A stretch of 64,000 bases of DNA from Desulfurococcaceae archaeon. GTDB lineage: Archaea; Thermoproteota; Thermoprotei_A; Sulfolobales; Desulfurococcaceae. The stretch lies in assembly GCA_028275705.1 (NCBI GenBank), contig JAPWUD010000005.1, positions 1-64,000 of the forward strand, written 5' to 3'. The notes under the pieces are model-generated. The model saw only the letters and a list, made by a program, of their open reading frames with translations. It searched no databases and was not told the origin of the DNA. This document shows positions 17,541 through 26,078 of this stretch, in pieces. Every line of letters begins with the position of its first letter. Position 1 is the first letter of the stretch. The translations under genes and the position numbers were made by a program.

Positions 17541-18815
17541 TTATGGGGTTTTCGGGGACTCCGGCTTTATGAGTTTATACCCTGTTAGCTTAGTTATTAG
17601 GATTGTACAGGCATTGTCTCCACTGCAGTTTATAGCTGTTCTTATAGCGTCTGCGAATGCGTCAATAACCCACATTATTCCTATACCCTCGAGTGGTAGC
17701 CCAACCACTGAGAATACAAATGCAAGCATTACTGTTCCACCACCCGGTATTGCAGCCGTTGCAACAGAGCCCACTGTTGCTGCAAATAATACTAGTCCAT
17801 AATGTGCTGGTGTTAGGGGTATTCCATATAGTTGCGCTATGAATAGTGCACTTAGTGCTTGGTATAGTGCAGTGCCATCCATGTTAACGGTTGCTCCTAT
17901 TGGTAGCGTTATCTTGTAAACCTCATCTGGTACACCCATTTTCTTCGATGCCTCCATATTGTATGGTAGTGCAACTGCGCTGGATCTAGTTGTGAACGCT
18001 ATTATGAATGGTGTCAACTGGTACTTGAAGTACGTAATGGGGTTGAGGCCCCCGAGGGCTACTATAATTGAGTATATTACGATGAAGTGGAAGATTGTGA
18101 ATCCATACTGTACTAGTAGGAAGCTACCGTATGCTTGCAGCATTTGCGGACCATACTGCGAGATCAACCACGCTGAGTAGCAAAATACAGCTACGGGTGC
18201 ATAGTACATTATCACTCTAACAACGCTTACTGACAAATCCGAACCCAGCTCTAGAAACCTCGCTACAGTTCTACCCCTCTCACCCATAAATATAACAGCG
18301 GCTACTCCAAGTATTATTGCAAATATTATCATAGTCATAGAGCCCCCAACTGCTAGTAGTGCGTTGAAGTCTGTTTGGAAGAAGCTTAAGAGTATGTCAA
18401 CACCGCTAGGTGGCTTGGGTGGAGTGTAGCCTGGTGGTGGTTTTAATCTTACCGCTGAGCCGGGCTGGAATACTAGTCCCCCGAGCAAACCCCAGAATGC
18501 AGCTAGTATTGATGTGCCAATGTATAGTATTAGCATCCAGAGTAGTATAATGCCTAGCTTCCTAGCATTTGCAATAGAGGATGTAGCAGCAGCGATCGTG
18601 AAGAATATTAAAACTGGGATTATTATCCTAATCAACCTCACAAATATATCCCCAAAAGCCTTCAACCAGTTATTAATATCGCTTCTCGCCGCAGCCTCGG
18701 GAATAGCTAGAGTTAATGCATACCCAACTACTATACCTAGGACAAACGCCAATAGAATTGCAATTAATAGCCAATACCTCCTTGTAAAACTAGTCTTCTC
18801 CACGAAAATCCCCAT
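17541..18815 (-). CDS. dicarboxylate/amino acid:cation symporter (GltPh family)
   Basis: 424 residues, the size of archaeal aspartate/glutamate transporters. Eight hydrophobic segments, with the two re-entrant hairpins marked by TTRSSAVALPYNM (HP1 serine-rich tip) and the substrate/sodium motif NMDGTALY in TM7, then the AAIPGGGTVM loop of HP2. Predicted to import acidic amino acids or dicarboxylates with sodium or protons. The C-terminal NCSGDNACTILITKL segment of TM8 carries the substrate-binding Asp/Asn region. Upstream TATTTAT about 20 nt before the ATG suggests a leaderless transcript. Confidence 0.93.
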   Translation of the reverse strand: MGIFVEKTSFTRRYWLLIAILLAFVLGIVVGYALTLAIPEAAARSDINNWLKAFGDIFVRLIRIIIPVLIFFTIAAATSSIANARKLGIILLWMLILYIGTSILAAFWGLLGGLVFQPGSAVRLKPPPGYTPPKPPSGVDILLSFFQTDFNALLAVGGSMTMIIFAIILGVAAVIFMGERGRTVARFLELGSDLSVSVVRVIMYYAPVAVFCYSAWLISQYGPQMLQAYGSFLLVQYGFTIFHFIVIYSIIVALGGLNPITYFKYQLTPFIIAFTTRSSAVALPYNMEASKKMGVPDEVYKITLPIGATVNMDGTALYQALSALFIAQLYGIPLTPAHYGLVLFAATVGSVATAAIPGGGTVMLAFVFSVVGLPLEGIGIMWVIDAFADAIRTAINCSGDNACTILITKLTGYKLIKPESPKTP

Positions 18816-18819
18816 TTAA

Positions 18820-19266
18820 CATGGAGAAATAAATATGAGTTTAGTTTATAAATATTTATAATTGAAACACATATTTCTCCATAATGAAATCAAAGTAGAA
18901 AAAGCAAGCTCTCTATATCAAGTTCTCTCATTGATGAATCTATATTGTTGTGACAAGCCTAGAACACATCATAAAAACACAGAGTATGCACTTGTAAAGA
19001 AACAAACCACGCAGATCTCCAGCTCCTCGGCAACTCTGCAGAAAACAGAATATTCCAAAATAGAGAGAACCACCTTGCTGATGAGTGGAGAACAATAAAT
19101 TATACAGCCAATAGGCTGCTCAGCGACAAGACCTAACTTTAAGAACTATTAGATTGAAACATCAATGTAAAAACTCGCAGGCACATTGATGTAGGATACT
19201 ACCTGACCCGATGAATGATCTCGAAAGTAATAATTTATAAGCATAGAAGAAATAAGTTTAGAGAGG
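18820..19266. other. 447-bp intergenic region before tRNA-Gly
   Basis: No supportable protein gene. The listed 78-codon ORF (18862-19098) lacks a convincing start and has an amino-acid mix unlike the neighbours. The region holds a perfect 10-bp inverted repeat (separate entry), a small CAGCC/GGCTG hairpin near 19105-19118, and TAATTTATAAG (about 19232) at TATA distance before tRNA-Gly. Confidence 0.5.
19159..19192. repeat. perfect 10-bp inverted repeat, 14-nt loop
   Basis: ACATCAATGT at 19159-19168 pairs exactly with ACATTGATGT at 19183-19192. It could be an RNA hairpin or a protein-binding palindrome. There is no gene around it except tRNA-Gly 76 bp downstream. Confidence 0.7.
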
Positions 19267-19267
19267 A

Positions 19268-19343
19268 GCGGCGGTAGTCTAGCCTGGATTAGGACGCCGG
19301 CCTGCCACGCCGGAGATCCCGGGTTCAAATCCCGGCCGCCGCA
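19268..19343 (+). tRNA. tRNA-Gly (GCC)
   Basis: Acceptor GCGGCGG/CCGCCGC, anticodon stem CCGGC/GCCGG around loop CUGCCAC (anticodon GCC), T arm with GUUCAAAUC, discriminator A, no encoded CCA, no intron. TATA-like TAATTTATAAG lies about 27 bp upstream. Confidence 0.95.
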
Positions 19344-19736
19344 CTAAGCCTAATGAATTCCCACAGGGCTTGGCTTTATCGTGGAACTAGAGTACTACGT
19401 AGGTCTTAGACTTAAGTTGGTATAATTTATAAATGCGGAGTCAAGTAGATGTGATGCACTAATGGACTACCTCATAAAGGAAATATTCAACTTTTAGGAT
19501 GAGAAAAGCCATTTATGAACTATGCATCCTCTTACCCACAGATTATACTCTCTGCATGAATGCATCTAAAGATTGTTAGGTGTTCGCTTAGGGGTTACTA
19601 CTTCTCTCTTTAAAATAAATAGAGCTTTTAAAAGCGCCTAGTAGAGTATAGTTCCCCCTGATCCAGGGTATTTAGATGACCTATTTGGATCAGTCCTTTG
19701 GGAGTGTGTGGAATAGTGGAAATTAAAAATGGAGTT
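19344..19736. other. 393-bp intergenic region after tRNA-Gly
   Basis: No protein gene is supported. It contains several TATA-like stretches (TATAATTTATAAA near 19421), a 12-bp palindrome GCTTTTAAAAGC (19624-19635) and a bulged hairpin CTGATCC...GGATCAG (19658-19693) beyond the 3' end of the coiled-coil gene. A remnant of a decayed gene is possible but not shown. Confidence 0.45.
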
Positions 19737-21044
19737 TTACTTTGTTCTACTATACATCCATGACAAATAATCACTCGTGTTATTAAACCCCTTGTCTATG
19801 TAGTCTGAGAATACACGGACTACTCGGACATCGCTTCCAAGGTATGGCTTCCAGTAGTTGAGCCAGTTGTTTATCTCGGTCTCTATGTCCTTGGATACAA
19901 TGTTGCCCCATGCATCATGTGTGTAGTAGTGTCCCGCAGGATCAAGTATTACTATTTTACCACCCTGAACTGGTAATTGAACACCTGCATGTGCACCCTT
20001 CGCACCTATGATTATTACGACTTCGACGCTGTACTTCATGTCATTGTAACTCCTGATCATGGAGGCTAGGAGTATTGCCATGTCTTCACAGTCACCCATA
20101 CTGAGTTTCAATGTCTCGTTGGGGAATTGCCACATTTCATCCAAGAAATCTAAGCTTCCAAAGGGTGTACCTGGGAGCATTGGGTATAATCCATCATACC
20201 TATACTCTATGTTCTCGACAACCCAGTCGTAGAGGGCCTTTACATCTATCCAGAACTCGTTCCAGTCTGAGGTATTACTCCACCCTCCTGTGATAGAGTA
20301 TACTGTGCTTTGAACTATTGGATCTGTGGGCGTGATAAAGAGTGTAGCATTCTCGTGATTCCACCTCATGTTAACTCTATCTCTTAAAGCCTGATAGGCG
20401 TTGATGTATGCTTGGAGAGTTGCGTTAAGATCCTCAATCTGCTTACTCAATTGAGATACTTGTAGTTCATAATATGTTATGTTTCCCAGTAGCCAGGCTT
20501 GCAGTTGAACCTTCTCATCCTCAAGTATAGCTATCTGTGAGTTGAGCGTGTCTATCTTGGATTTCAGCATAGCTACTTGTGATTCATAGTATGTAATGTT
20601 CCCTTGGAGCCATGCTTGTGTCTCCCTTAGAAGGGTTTGATTACTTTGAAGCCATAATTGGAGTTGTTCAACCTGGGAACTCAACACCGCTATTTGCGAC
20701 TCATACTGTGTTTTATTCCCCTCTAACCACGAAGCGAGCTTCTCCCTCTCCATGGCCACGGAGTTAAGTAGAGTTGTGTTTCCCCAAAGCCATGATTGGA
20801 GAAGATTCTTCTCATCTTCGAGTTCAGCTACACGTGACCTCAGCATATCCATTATGTTAGCTCTAATTGCAATCTCTGATTTTAAAGCGGAATTCTCACC
20901 TCTCAATTCACTTACTTGGATGTTTAATACATATGTGTAACCAGCTAGAACTCCTATAGAAATAACAAGTAGGATTATAACTACAAGAGCTTTCACTCCA
21001 CTTAGAGAACCCATCTTAAACCCCATGAAGTAATTTAAAAACAA
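19737..21044 (-). CDS. membrane-anchored coiled-coil protein with transglutaminase-like cysteine-protease domain
   Basis: 435 residues. An N-terminal membrane helix (about 17-40) is followed by a coiled coil of about 175 residues (42-220) and then a transglutaminase-like domain with the triad readable as Cys319 (MGDCEDMA), His352 (AHAGVQL) and Asp368 (LDPAGHYY). The coiled coil repeats a WLxGNxT unit: Trp-Leu followed by an N-x-T glycosylation sequon at Asn89, 110, 135, 149 and 188, with more sequons at 207 and 231. Probably exported and glycosylated, placing a protease or cross-linking domain away from the membrane. A T-rich stretch follows the stop. Partner and substrate are unknown. The start could be the ATG at residue 7 or 11. 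Confidence 0.8.
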   Translation of the reverse strand: MFLNYFMGFKMGSLSGVKALVVIILLVISIGVLAGYTYVLNIQVSELRGENSALKSEIAIRANIMDMLRSRVAELEDEKNLLQSWLWGNTTLLNSVAMEREKLASWLEGNKTQYESQIAVLSSQVEQLQLWLQSNQTLLRETQAWLQGNITYYESQVAMLKSKIDTLNSQIAILEDEKVQLQAWLLGNITYYELQVSQLSKQIEDLNATLQAYINAYQALRDRVNMRWNHENATLFITPTDPIVQSTVYSITGGWSNTSDWNEFWIDVKALYDWVVENIEYRYDGLYPMLPGTPFGSLDFLDEMWQFPNETLKLSMGDCEDMAILLASMIRSYNDMKYSVEVVIIIGAKGAHAGVQLPVQGGKIVILDPAGHYYTHDAWGNIVSKDIETEINNWLNYWKPYLGSDVRVVRVFSDYIDKGFNNTSDYLSWMYSRTK

Positions 21045-21140
21045 TTGTTTATATGTCTATGCAAGTCAACTCGTGGAATAGTAGATTGGAAAATAAAGTT
21101 GAGGGAGATTTAATTAGAGAGGAGACGCTGGTTAATATAG

Positions 21141-22004
21141 CTAGTCTTCTACTGTTGCTTTGTTGAAGGCCCACCCCGCTACTACTAGTAGTGTTATGGC
21201 TGCCGCTGCGAGTATTGCAATATCTATAGTGGGGTTCATGTATTCTAGTCCAACATTGGCTCCCGTTAGCCAGTATCTAACCGAGTGCACTGAGTAGCTT
21301 AGTGGGTTGAATTGCGCGAAAACCTTCATCCAGTCTGGCATTGTGTTGACTGGGTAGAATACTCCACTCATAAACATCAATGGCATTGTTAATAGGTTTA
21401 CTATCATTTGGAACCCCTCAATGCTCCCAAGTTTTAAAGCTATTATTACTCCGAGTGATGAGAATGCAATGGAGGTTGTAAAGAGGTAGACTAAGGCTAC
21501 TGGTATACCGATTGGATTTATCCTCGTTGTTATTGCGAAGCCGAGTAGTATTATGATCAATGATTGCAGAGTATTCACTATAGAGTCACCCACAATCCTC
21601 CCAGTTATAACGAGCCATCGTGGAGCTGGAGCAACAAGGGTCTCTTTGAGGTATCCAAATTGCTTATCCCAGATAACACTAATACCCCCTAGGAAACTAG
21701 CCATGAAGACGGTCATAGCGGCCATACCGCTAACCATGAATGTAATGTAGTCTACGCCACCGAACAATCTATTGAAGTACTCCTCAATAGTCTTAGCGAT
21801 AACATTAACTGGTATTCCAGGTATAGATGGAGAATTAATGCTACCGGGTTGGAAAACAGCACCCCAGCCCAGGCCGAGGAAGATTATCCAGATCAGTGGA
21901 TTGACAATAGTGGTTATAACCCTCGACCGTGCACTCCACCACCTCTTAACCTGCCTATAAACCATCGCGATAAATGGAGACAAATCCATAAAACTCACCT
22001 CCAC
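21141..22004 (-). CDS. ABC-2 type transporter permease
   Basis: 287 residues with six hydrophobic segments and the ABC-2 signature near the C-terminal half (FMSGVFYPVNTMPDWMKVFAQFNPLSYSVHSVRYWL). Partner of the ATPase encoded just upstream, overlapping it by 10 bp. Such pairs (DrrAB-like) export hydrophobic drugs, lipids or polysaccharides. The operon begins with a PadR repressor, which often controls efflux of toxic compounds. Confidence 0.92.
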   Translation of the reverse strand: MEVSFMDLSPFIAMVYRQVKRWWSARSRVITTIVNPLIWIIFLGLGWGAVFQPGSINSPSIPGIPVNVIAKTIEEYFNRLFGGVDYITFMVSGMAAMTVFMASFLGGISVIWDKQFGYLKETLVAPAPRWLVITGRIVGDSIVNTLQSLIIILLGFAITTRINPIGIPVALVYLFTTSIAFSSLGVIIALKLGSIEGFQMIVNLLTMPLMFMSGVFYPVNTMPDWMKVFAQFNPLSYSVHSVRYWLTGANVGLEYMNPTIDIAILAAAAITLLVVAGWAFNKATVED

Positions 22005-22972
22005 CTCCCACGCCTCTGCGTTAATGGATTAGACTCTAGTGAGTCTCTAAGCTCTCTCCCAGTAAGGTGTAGGAATACCTCGTTTAGAGTAGGCCTCTTA
22101 TAACTAACCTCGACTATTCTGTATCCATTAACATATATATTGCTAAGTACCTCTGGCAGGGACTTCGTAGCGTTCTCAACCAGTAACTCTAATGTGTCAA
22201 CCCCGATCTTCCTACAATCCCTAAGACTGGGTAAAACCTTGCAAATGCCCTCAGGGACTTCTCTATCAAACTTTACATATATTACATCGCTTCCAAGCAT
22301 GTTTTTTAAATCGTCTGCTGTACCCATAGCAATGATCCTCCCATGATCCATTATTGCAATTCTATCAGCTAACTCCTCTGCTTCATCCATGTAGTGTGTA
22401 GTCATGAGGATTGTCACATTATACTTCCTCCTCAACTCCCTTATATAATCCCAGATTTTTGCTCTAGATTGAGGGTCTAGGCCAATGGTTGGCTCATCTA
22501 GAACCAACATCTCGGGGTTACTCATTAAACCCCTCGCTAGTTCAAGCCTCCTCTTCATTCCACCACTAAAATACCTCACTTGCTTATTTGCATACTCCTT
22601 GAGATCAACGAACTCAAGTAGCTCAAGTATTCTCTCCTCAAGCTCCCTCCCCCTCAACCCATAGAGTCTCCCGTGTACGTAGAGGTTATCATAAGCTGTC
22701 AATTGATTGTCGAGGCTTGGGTCTTGAAATACAATACCTATTTTCTTCCTCACAATGTCAGCCTCCCTCACTACGTCATGCCCAAAGACCAATACTCTAC
22801 CCGATGTGGGCTTCAATATTGTTGCAATAATGTGTATAGTGGTTGTTTTCCCGGCTCCATTTGGTCCAAGTAGGCTAAATATCTCTCCTCTCACTATCTT
22901 GAAGCTAACACCATTAACAGCTACTACGTCTTTAAACCTCTTCACGAGGTTCTCAACGATCACGGCCTCCAT
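21995..22972 (-). CDS. ABC transporter ATP-binding protein (DrrA-like)
   Basis: Walker A GPNGAGKTT near residue 40, signature FSGGMKRRLELARG, Walker B VLDEPTIGLD, and the H-loop in MTTHYMDEAEELADR. The C-terminal extension (about residues 230-310) is the DrrA-type domain. I place the start at ATG 22972, one base after the padR stop, with GAGGAGTGTGG upstream; the ORF track begins at GTG 22984. Energises the permease encoded downstream. Confidence 0.94.
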   Translation of the reverse strand: MEAVIVENLVKRFKDVVAVNGVSFKIVRGEIFSLLGPNGAGKTTTIHIIATILKPTSGRVLVFGHDVVREADIVRKKIGIVFQDPSLDNQLTAYDNLYVHGRLYGLRGRELEERILELLEFVDLKEYANKQVRYFSGGMKRRLELARGLMSNPEMLVLDEPTIGLDPQSRAKIWDYIRELRRKYNVTILMTTHYMDEAEELADRIAIMDHGRIIAMGTADDLKNMLGSDVIYVKFDREVPEGICKVLPSLRDCRKIGVDTLELLVENATKSLPEVLSNIYVNGYRIVEVSYKRPTLNEVFLHLTGRELRDSLESNPLTQRRGRWR

Positions 22973-22973
22973 A

Positions 22974-23435
22974 CTACTCCACACTCCTCAACTTCTCGAT
23001 TTTATCAGATAGTGTTCTCGCATCCACCGAGATCTCTTCTAGTTTATCCCTCGGTACTTTACCAATGTTTCTAAATAACCACATAATGTCTCTAACTAGC
23101 CTAGTGAAACCATATGTTTTCGCAAGCTTCATGTTGTTTGCAAACTCCTCTAGTCTCGCAAGAGCCTCCCTCCTCTCACTTAGAAACAACCTCCCCTCCT
23201 CAGTAATCGAGTAGACTTTAACCCTCCTCCCATCCTCACTCCTCACCTCTACATCAATGAAACCCATATCTGTAAGCCTCTTGAGAACAGGGTATATTGC
23301 TCCAGGGCTTGGCTTAAACCCATACATCTCCTCAAACCTCGTCATTAACGCATAGCCGTGAACAGGCCCTTTCTCGAGTTCTCGAAGTATTGCTAAAGCA
23401 ATTAATCCACGTTCCTTGAAATCAATCCTCTTCAC
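22974..23435 (-). CDS. PadR family transcriptional regulator
   Basis: 153 residues. The winged helix is at about 8-85, with the family hallmark GPVHGYALMTRFEE and SPGAIYPVLKRLTDMGFI, then a C-terminal dimerisation helix. First gene of the three-gene exporter operon. Starts with GTG, preceded by GGGTGAT, a near-perfect ribosome site. Three repeated ATATATC boxes directly upstream cover the promoter and suggest self-repression, lifted by a ligand that the pump exports. Confidence 0.93.
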   Translation of the reverse strand: MKRIDFKERGLIALAILRELEKGPVHGYALMTRFEEMYGFKPSPGAIYPVLKRLTDMGFIDVEVRSEDGRRVKVYSITEEGRLFLSERREALARLEEFANNMKLAKTYGFTRLVRDIMWLFRNIGKVPRDKLEEISVDARTLSDKIEKLRSVE

Positions 23436-23467
23436 AATATATCACCCGATATATCGATTGATATATC
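23436..23467 (-). promoter_or_regulatory. PadR operator: three AT-rich boxes at 12-bp spacing over the promoter
   Basis: Boxes AATATATC (23436-23443), GATATATC (23448-23455) and GATATATC (23460-23467) repeat every 12 bp. The G-containing boxes are palindromic and also look like TATA boxes. Bound repressor would block TBP access. Boxes are seen; the role is inferred. Confidence 0.65.
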
Positions 23468-23534
23468 TAAAACCCTAATAAACCTTTCCATCCAAGAGAG
23501 GAGAGTGTAGTTAGGGGTTTAGTAGTGAGGGTAG

Positions 23535-24743
23535 TTAGCCAACAGCGTGCTTTGCGACTAAGTCGAGGATGTAGTCCACTTGCTTCCTAATCGAGGTTGG
23601 TAGTGGGGCATCTACATTCATAAACCCCCTCACGAGGACTGCCTTCGCCTCCTCCTCGGTGAAGCCCCTACTCATTAAGTAGTCTAGTTCACGCTCAGCT
23701 ATTAACCCGATAGCTGCCTCATGGCTTAGTACAGCACCCTGCTTCCTCGAGGTGATTACAGGTATAGATGATATTGATGCACTAGGTGATATTAGTAATC
23801 CAAGACACTCAATATGCCCCCTCGTATCAGACTCTAAAGCCTCTAACTCTGCACGTGTATATACAAGTGACTCGTCTCTAGCAACTACGCGTGATACGCT
23901 CTCAGCCGAGGAACCAGGCCCCTCAAGAACCGCCTTTGAGCCAATATCATAAACACCCCTACCACTAGAAGCTATAATAGATGCTAAGTAAGCCCTTGTA
24001 TTCCTCCCTAGGTAGGCTACTGGATAAGTCTGTATAGAGGCTACTGGACTATATGTTACATAGTAGCTAACATACTCACCCCCCTCCTCAACGCTTACAA
24101 CAGTTCTAGGCCTAACATGCAGCCCCTCAGCCCATGCATGTAGCATTGTAAAAGTTAACCTAGCACTCCTCGAAACGTAGAATTCTGAGATGCCAATGTG
24201 GACTCCATCTTTAACACCATGTGGTATAGCGCAGCCAGTAACTAAGTGTGCTTCAGCGCCTTCATCAACGTAGACAATGTTGTGTGTGAATTGAATAGTG
24301 TTGTTTGTTGTTATAGCTAGGCATGTGTATATAGGTATTGGAACTTTAACACCAGGCGGAACATATATAAAGTAACCCAACTCACCGCCATATAGGTAGG
24401 CGTGAGCAGTATACTTATCGCTCGCGGGGTCTAGAAGCCTCCACGCTAGGCTTCTAGCATGAGGCTTCCTAGTAAGAGCCTCCCTCGTTGGGAGAACTAA
24501 GACACTGTATTTTTCAAGAGCTTTAGCTATAGCTGTGTATAGTGCACGCTCATTTGACTGAACATAGGCTAAACCAGTAGACTCCAAGCCAACTCTAGAG
24601 GCGGCGTTTAAGACTGTGGAGTCTAATTCACCCGCCTCCTCAACCCCCGGCTCATCGATTCTATACTTGGATAAATCGATGTCCGGCCCGTAGGGTGCAG
24701 GCTTATTGATAGCGCTTAAGGCGCGTTCACGAGTAGACAACAC
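23535..24743 (-). CDS. SufB/SufD-family Fe-S cluster scaffold
   Basis: 402 residues with the SufBD beta-helix core (GVYDIGSKAVLEGPGSSAESVSRV, ... GHIECLGLLIS ... LSHEAAIGLIAERELDYLMSRGFTEEEA). The C-terminal HEAAIG and the helix that contacts SufC are present. Together with the ATPase encoded immediately upstream (1-bp overlap) it forms the two-gene minimal SUF system of many archaea, in which one protein replaces SufB and SufD. Cys desulphurase genes are absent nearby. Involved in iron-sulphur cluster assembly, needed for the 2Fe-2S subunits elsewhere in the window. Confidence 0.9.
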   Translation of the reverse strand: MLSTRERALSAINKPAPYGPDIDLSKYRIDEPGVEEAGELDSTVLNAASRVGLESTGLAYVQSNERALYTAIAKALEKYSVLVLPTREALTRKPHARSLAWRLLDPASDKYTAHAYLYGGELGYFIYVPPGVKVPIPIYTCLAITTNNTIQFTHNIVYVDEGAEAHLVTGCAIPHGVKDGVHIGISEFYVSRSARLTFTMLHAWAEGLHVRPRTVVSVEEGGEYVSYYVTYSPVASIQTYPVAYLGRNTRAYLASIIASSGRGVYDIGSKAVLEGPGSSAESVSRVVARDESLVYTRAELEALESDTRGHIECLGLLISPSASISSIPVITSRKQGAVLSHEAAIGLIAERELDYLMSRGFTEEEAKAVLVRGFMNVDAPLPTSIRKQVDYILDLVAKHAVG

Positions 24744-25471
24744 TACACACCCCTAGAGAGCACTTCTAATCCCTTCCTAAAGCCAAACTTGAAGACTACT
24801 GGTAGTACAACGTCTGGTGATCCCGTGTATGCTATTCTACCATCTATCAATATGTGTACTTTATCAATTCTACTCAGTTTCTCCGTTATTGTACCAGTGT
24901 GTGTGACGAGTATTACTCCAGTGCCACGGGACCTTAAGCTCTCGATCACGCGTGCAATTACCTCAATACTCTCCACGTCTACACCACTATCTGGTTCATC
25001 GAGCATTGCTAATTTAGGGTCTTGCAGCATAACTAGGAATAACTCAGTCCTCTTCCTCTCCCCACCACTAAATCCAACGAATAGACTTCTATTCATAAAT
25101 GACTCTACAAGTAGTGTTTTAGCTAGAAGAGTGCAGTCGCTACAACCATACTTCTTAGCCATTGCATTAGCGACATCTCGTAGTCTAACACCCTTAATCT
25201 CGGGTGGATTCTGGTGTGCGAGGGCAATGCCTAGTTTTGCCCTCTCATAACTAGGCATATTGGTTATGTCTACTCCATTGAACAATATAGAGCCTCCGCA
25301 AACCCTAGCATTCCTTAAACCCATTATAGCTGATAATAGAGTGGATTTCCCACTACCATTAGGACCCATGACTACGTGTACTTCTCCACTATTTAAACTC
25401 AGTGAGGTGTCCTCAATAATTCTCTTATTGTCCACGCATACACTCAGCCCTAGTAGCTCTAGTAGCGGCAT
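24743..25471 (-). CDS. sufC: Fe-S assembly ATPase SufC
   Basis: 242 residues. Walker A GPNGSGKST, Q-loop AHQNPPEIKGV, signature FSGGERKRTELF and Walker B LAMLDEPDSGVD; the PPEI-x-G and DSGVD sequences are typical of SufC rather than of transporters. It drives conformational change of the SufB/D scaffold. Operon with the scaffold gene, SufC first. Confidence 0.94.
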   Translation of the reverse strand: MPLLELLGLSVCVDNKRIIEDTSLSLNSGEVHVVMGPNGSGKSTLLSAIMGLRNARVCGGSILFNGVDITNMPSYERAKLGIALAHQNPPEIKGVRLRDVANAMAKKYGCSDCTLLAKTLLVESFMNRSLFVGFSGGERKRTELFLVMLQDPKLAMLDEPDSGVDVESIEVIARVIESLRSRGTGVILVTHTGTITEKLSRIDKVHILIDGRIAYTGSPDVVLPVVFKFGFRKGLEVLSRGV

Positions 25472-25565
25472 TGACTCACCAATAACACTGTTATTAATCC
25501 AAAGCCTAATATAGCTTCCAGTACGTCAATATAATAAAAATACCTAATACTAATCTATTACTAAT

Positions 25566-26078
25566 TTATAGAACACTCGTCCTCCTCGACTGCATAATGA
25601 CTGTTGTCTCTCCACCCTCCATGATTGATAAACCAGCCCCCTTCGCAATACCCTTCAATAATAGAGATAGCTTCCTCCTCAGCGGATCGTATTGTGGTAG
25701 AATAATGATATTATCCCCCTGCATTACAATTAATTGATTGCTTAAACCAATTAACTCGATAACCTCCACGGGGTTTAACTCGAGTTCACGGAGGGTTTTA
25801 CCAATTACTAGTCCACGCTCCAATGCAATCTCATCGCTTGCAGGCTCACTGGTTATATCCCATGGTATAATAGTGAAGCCTAGTTTTGAGAGTATTAATT
25901 CAATCCTCCTCTCCGAGAGAGCGCGGGGTGCGAAGTAACCCATCTCCTCTAGTTTTACAGACTCCTCAATGAGCCTCTTGAGGTATGATGCAATACTCAT
26001 ACCTCTACTCACAGCTATTTGCTTCAATAACTCAACATACTCTGCGTCAACACCAATAGTCTTCCTACTCTTTCTCAA
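25566..26078 (-). CDS. ribbon-helix-helix-type DNA-binding protein, gene 2 of a pair
   Basis: 170 residues. The first 48 (RKTIGVDAEYVELLKQIAVSRGMSIASYLKRLIEESVKLEEMGY) have the strand-helix-helix pattern of RHH regulators. The remaining about 120 residues form an unrecognised alpha/beta domain (ILSKLGFTIIPWDI..., NQLIVMQGDNIIILPQYDPLRRKLS). The start overlaps the end of the upstream RHH-like gene by 14 bp, so the pair is co-translated. Possible regulator of the divergent S-layer-like gene. DNA binding is inferred from the pattern. Confidence 0.65.
   Translation of the reverse strand: MRKSRKTIGVDAEYVELLKQIAVSRGMSIASYLKRLIEESVKLEEMGYFAPRALSERRIELILSKLGFTIIPWDITSEPASDEIALERGLVIGKTLRELELNPVEVIELIGLSNQLIVMQGDNIIILPQYDPLRRKLSLLLKGIAKGAGLSIMEGGETTVIMQSRRTSVL

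Noticed and set aside
18862-19098. 78-codon ORF on the plus strand
   Set aside because: No ribosome site or TATA at a fitting distance, odd amino-acid composition, no recognisable pattern.
18861-19160. Two ATTGAAAC octamers (18861, 19153) resembling the end of crenarchaeal CRISPR repeats
   Set aside because: No longer shared repeat around them, no regular spacing and no cas genes in the window.
19185-19215. C/D box sRNA candidate (TTGATGT ... CTGA ... CGATGAA)
   Set aside because: The C box is imperfect and no terminal D box follows at the right distance.
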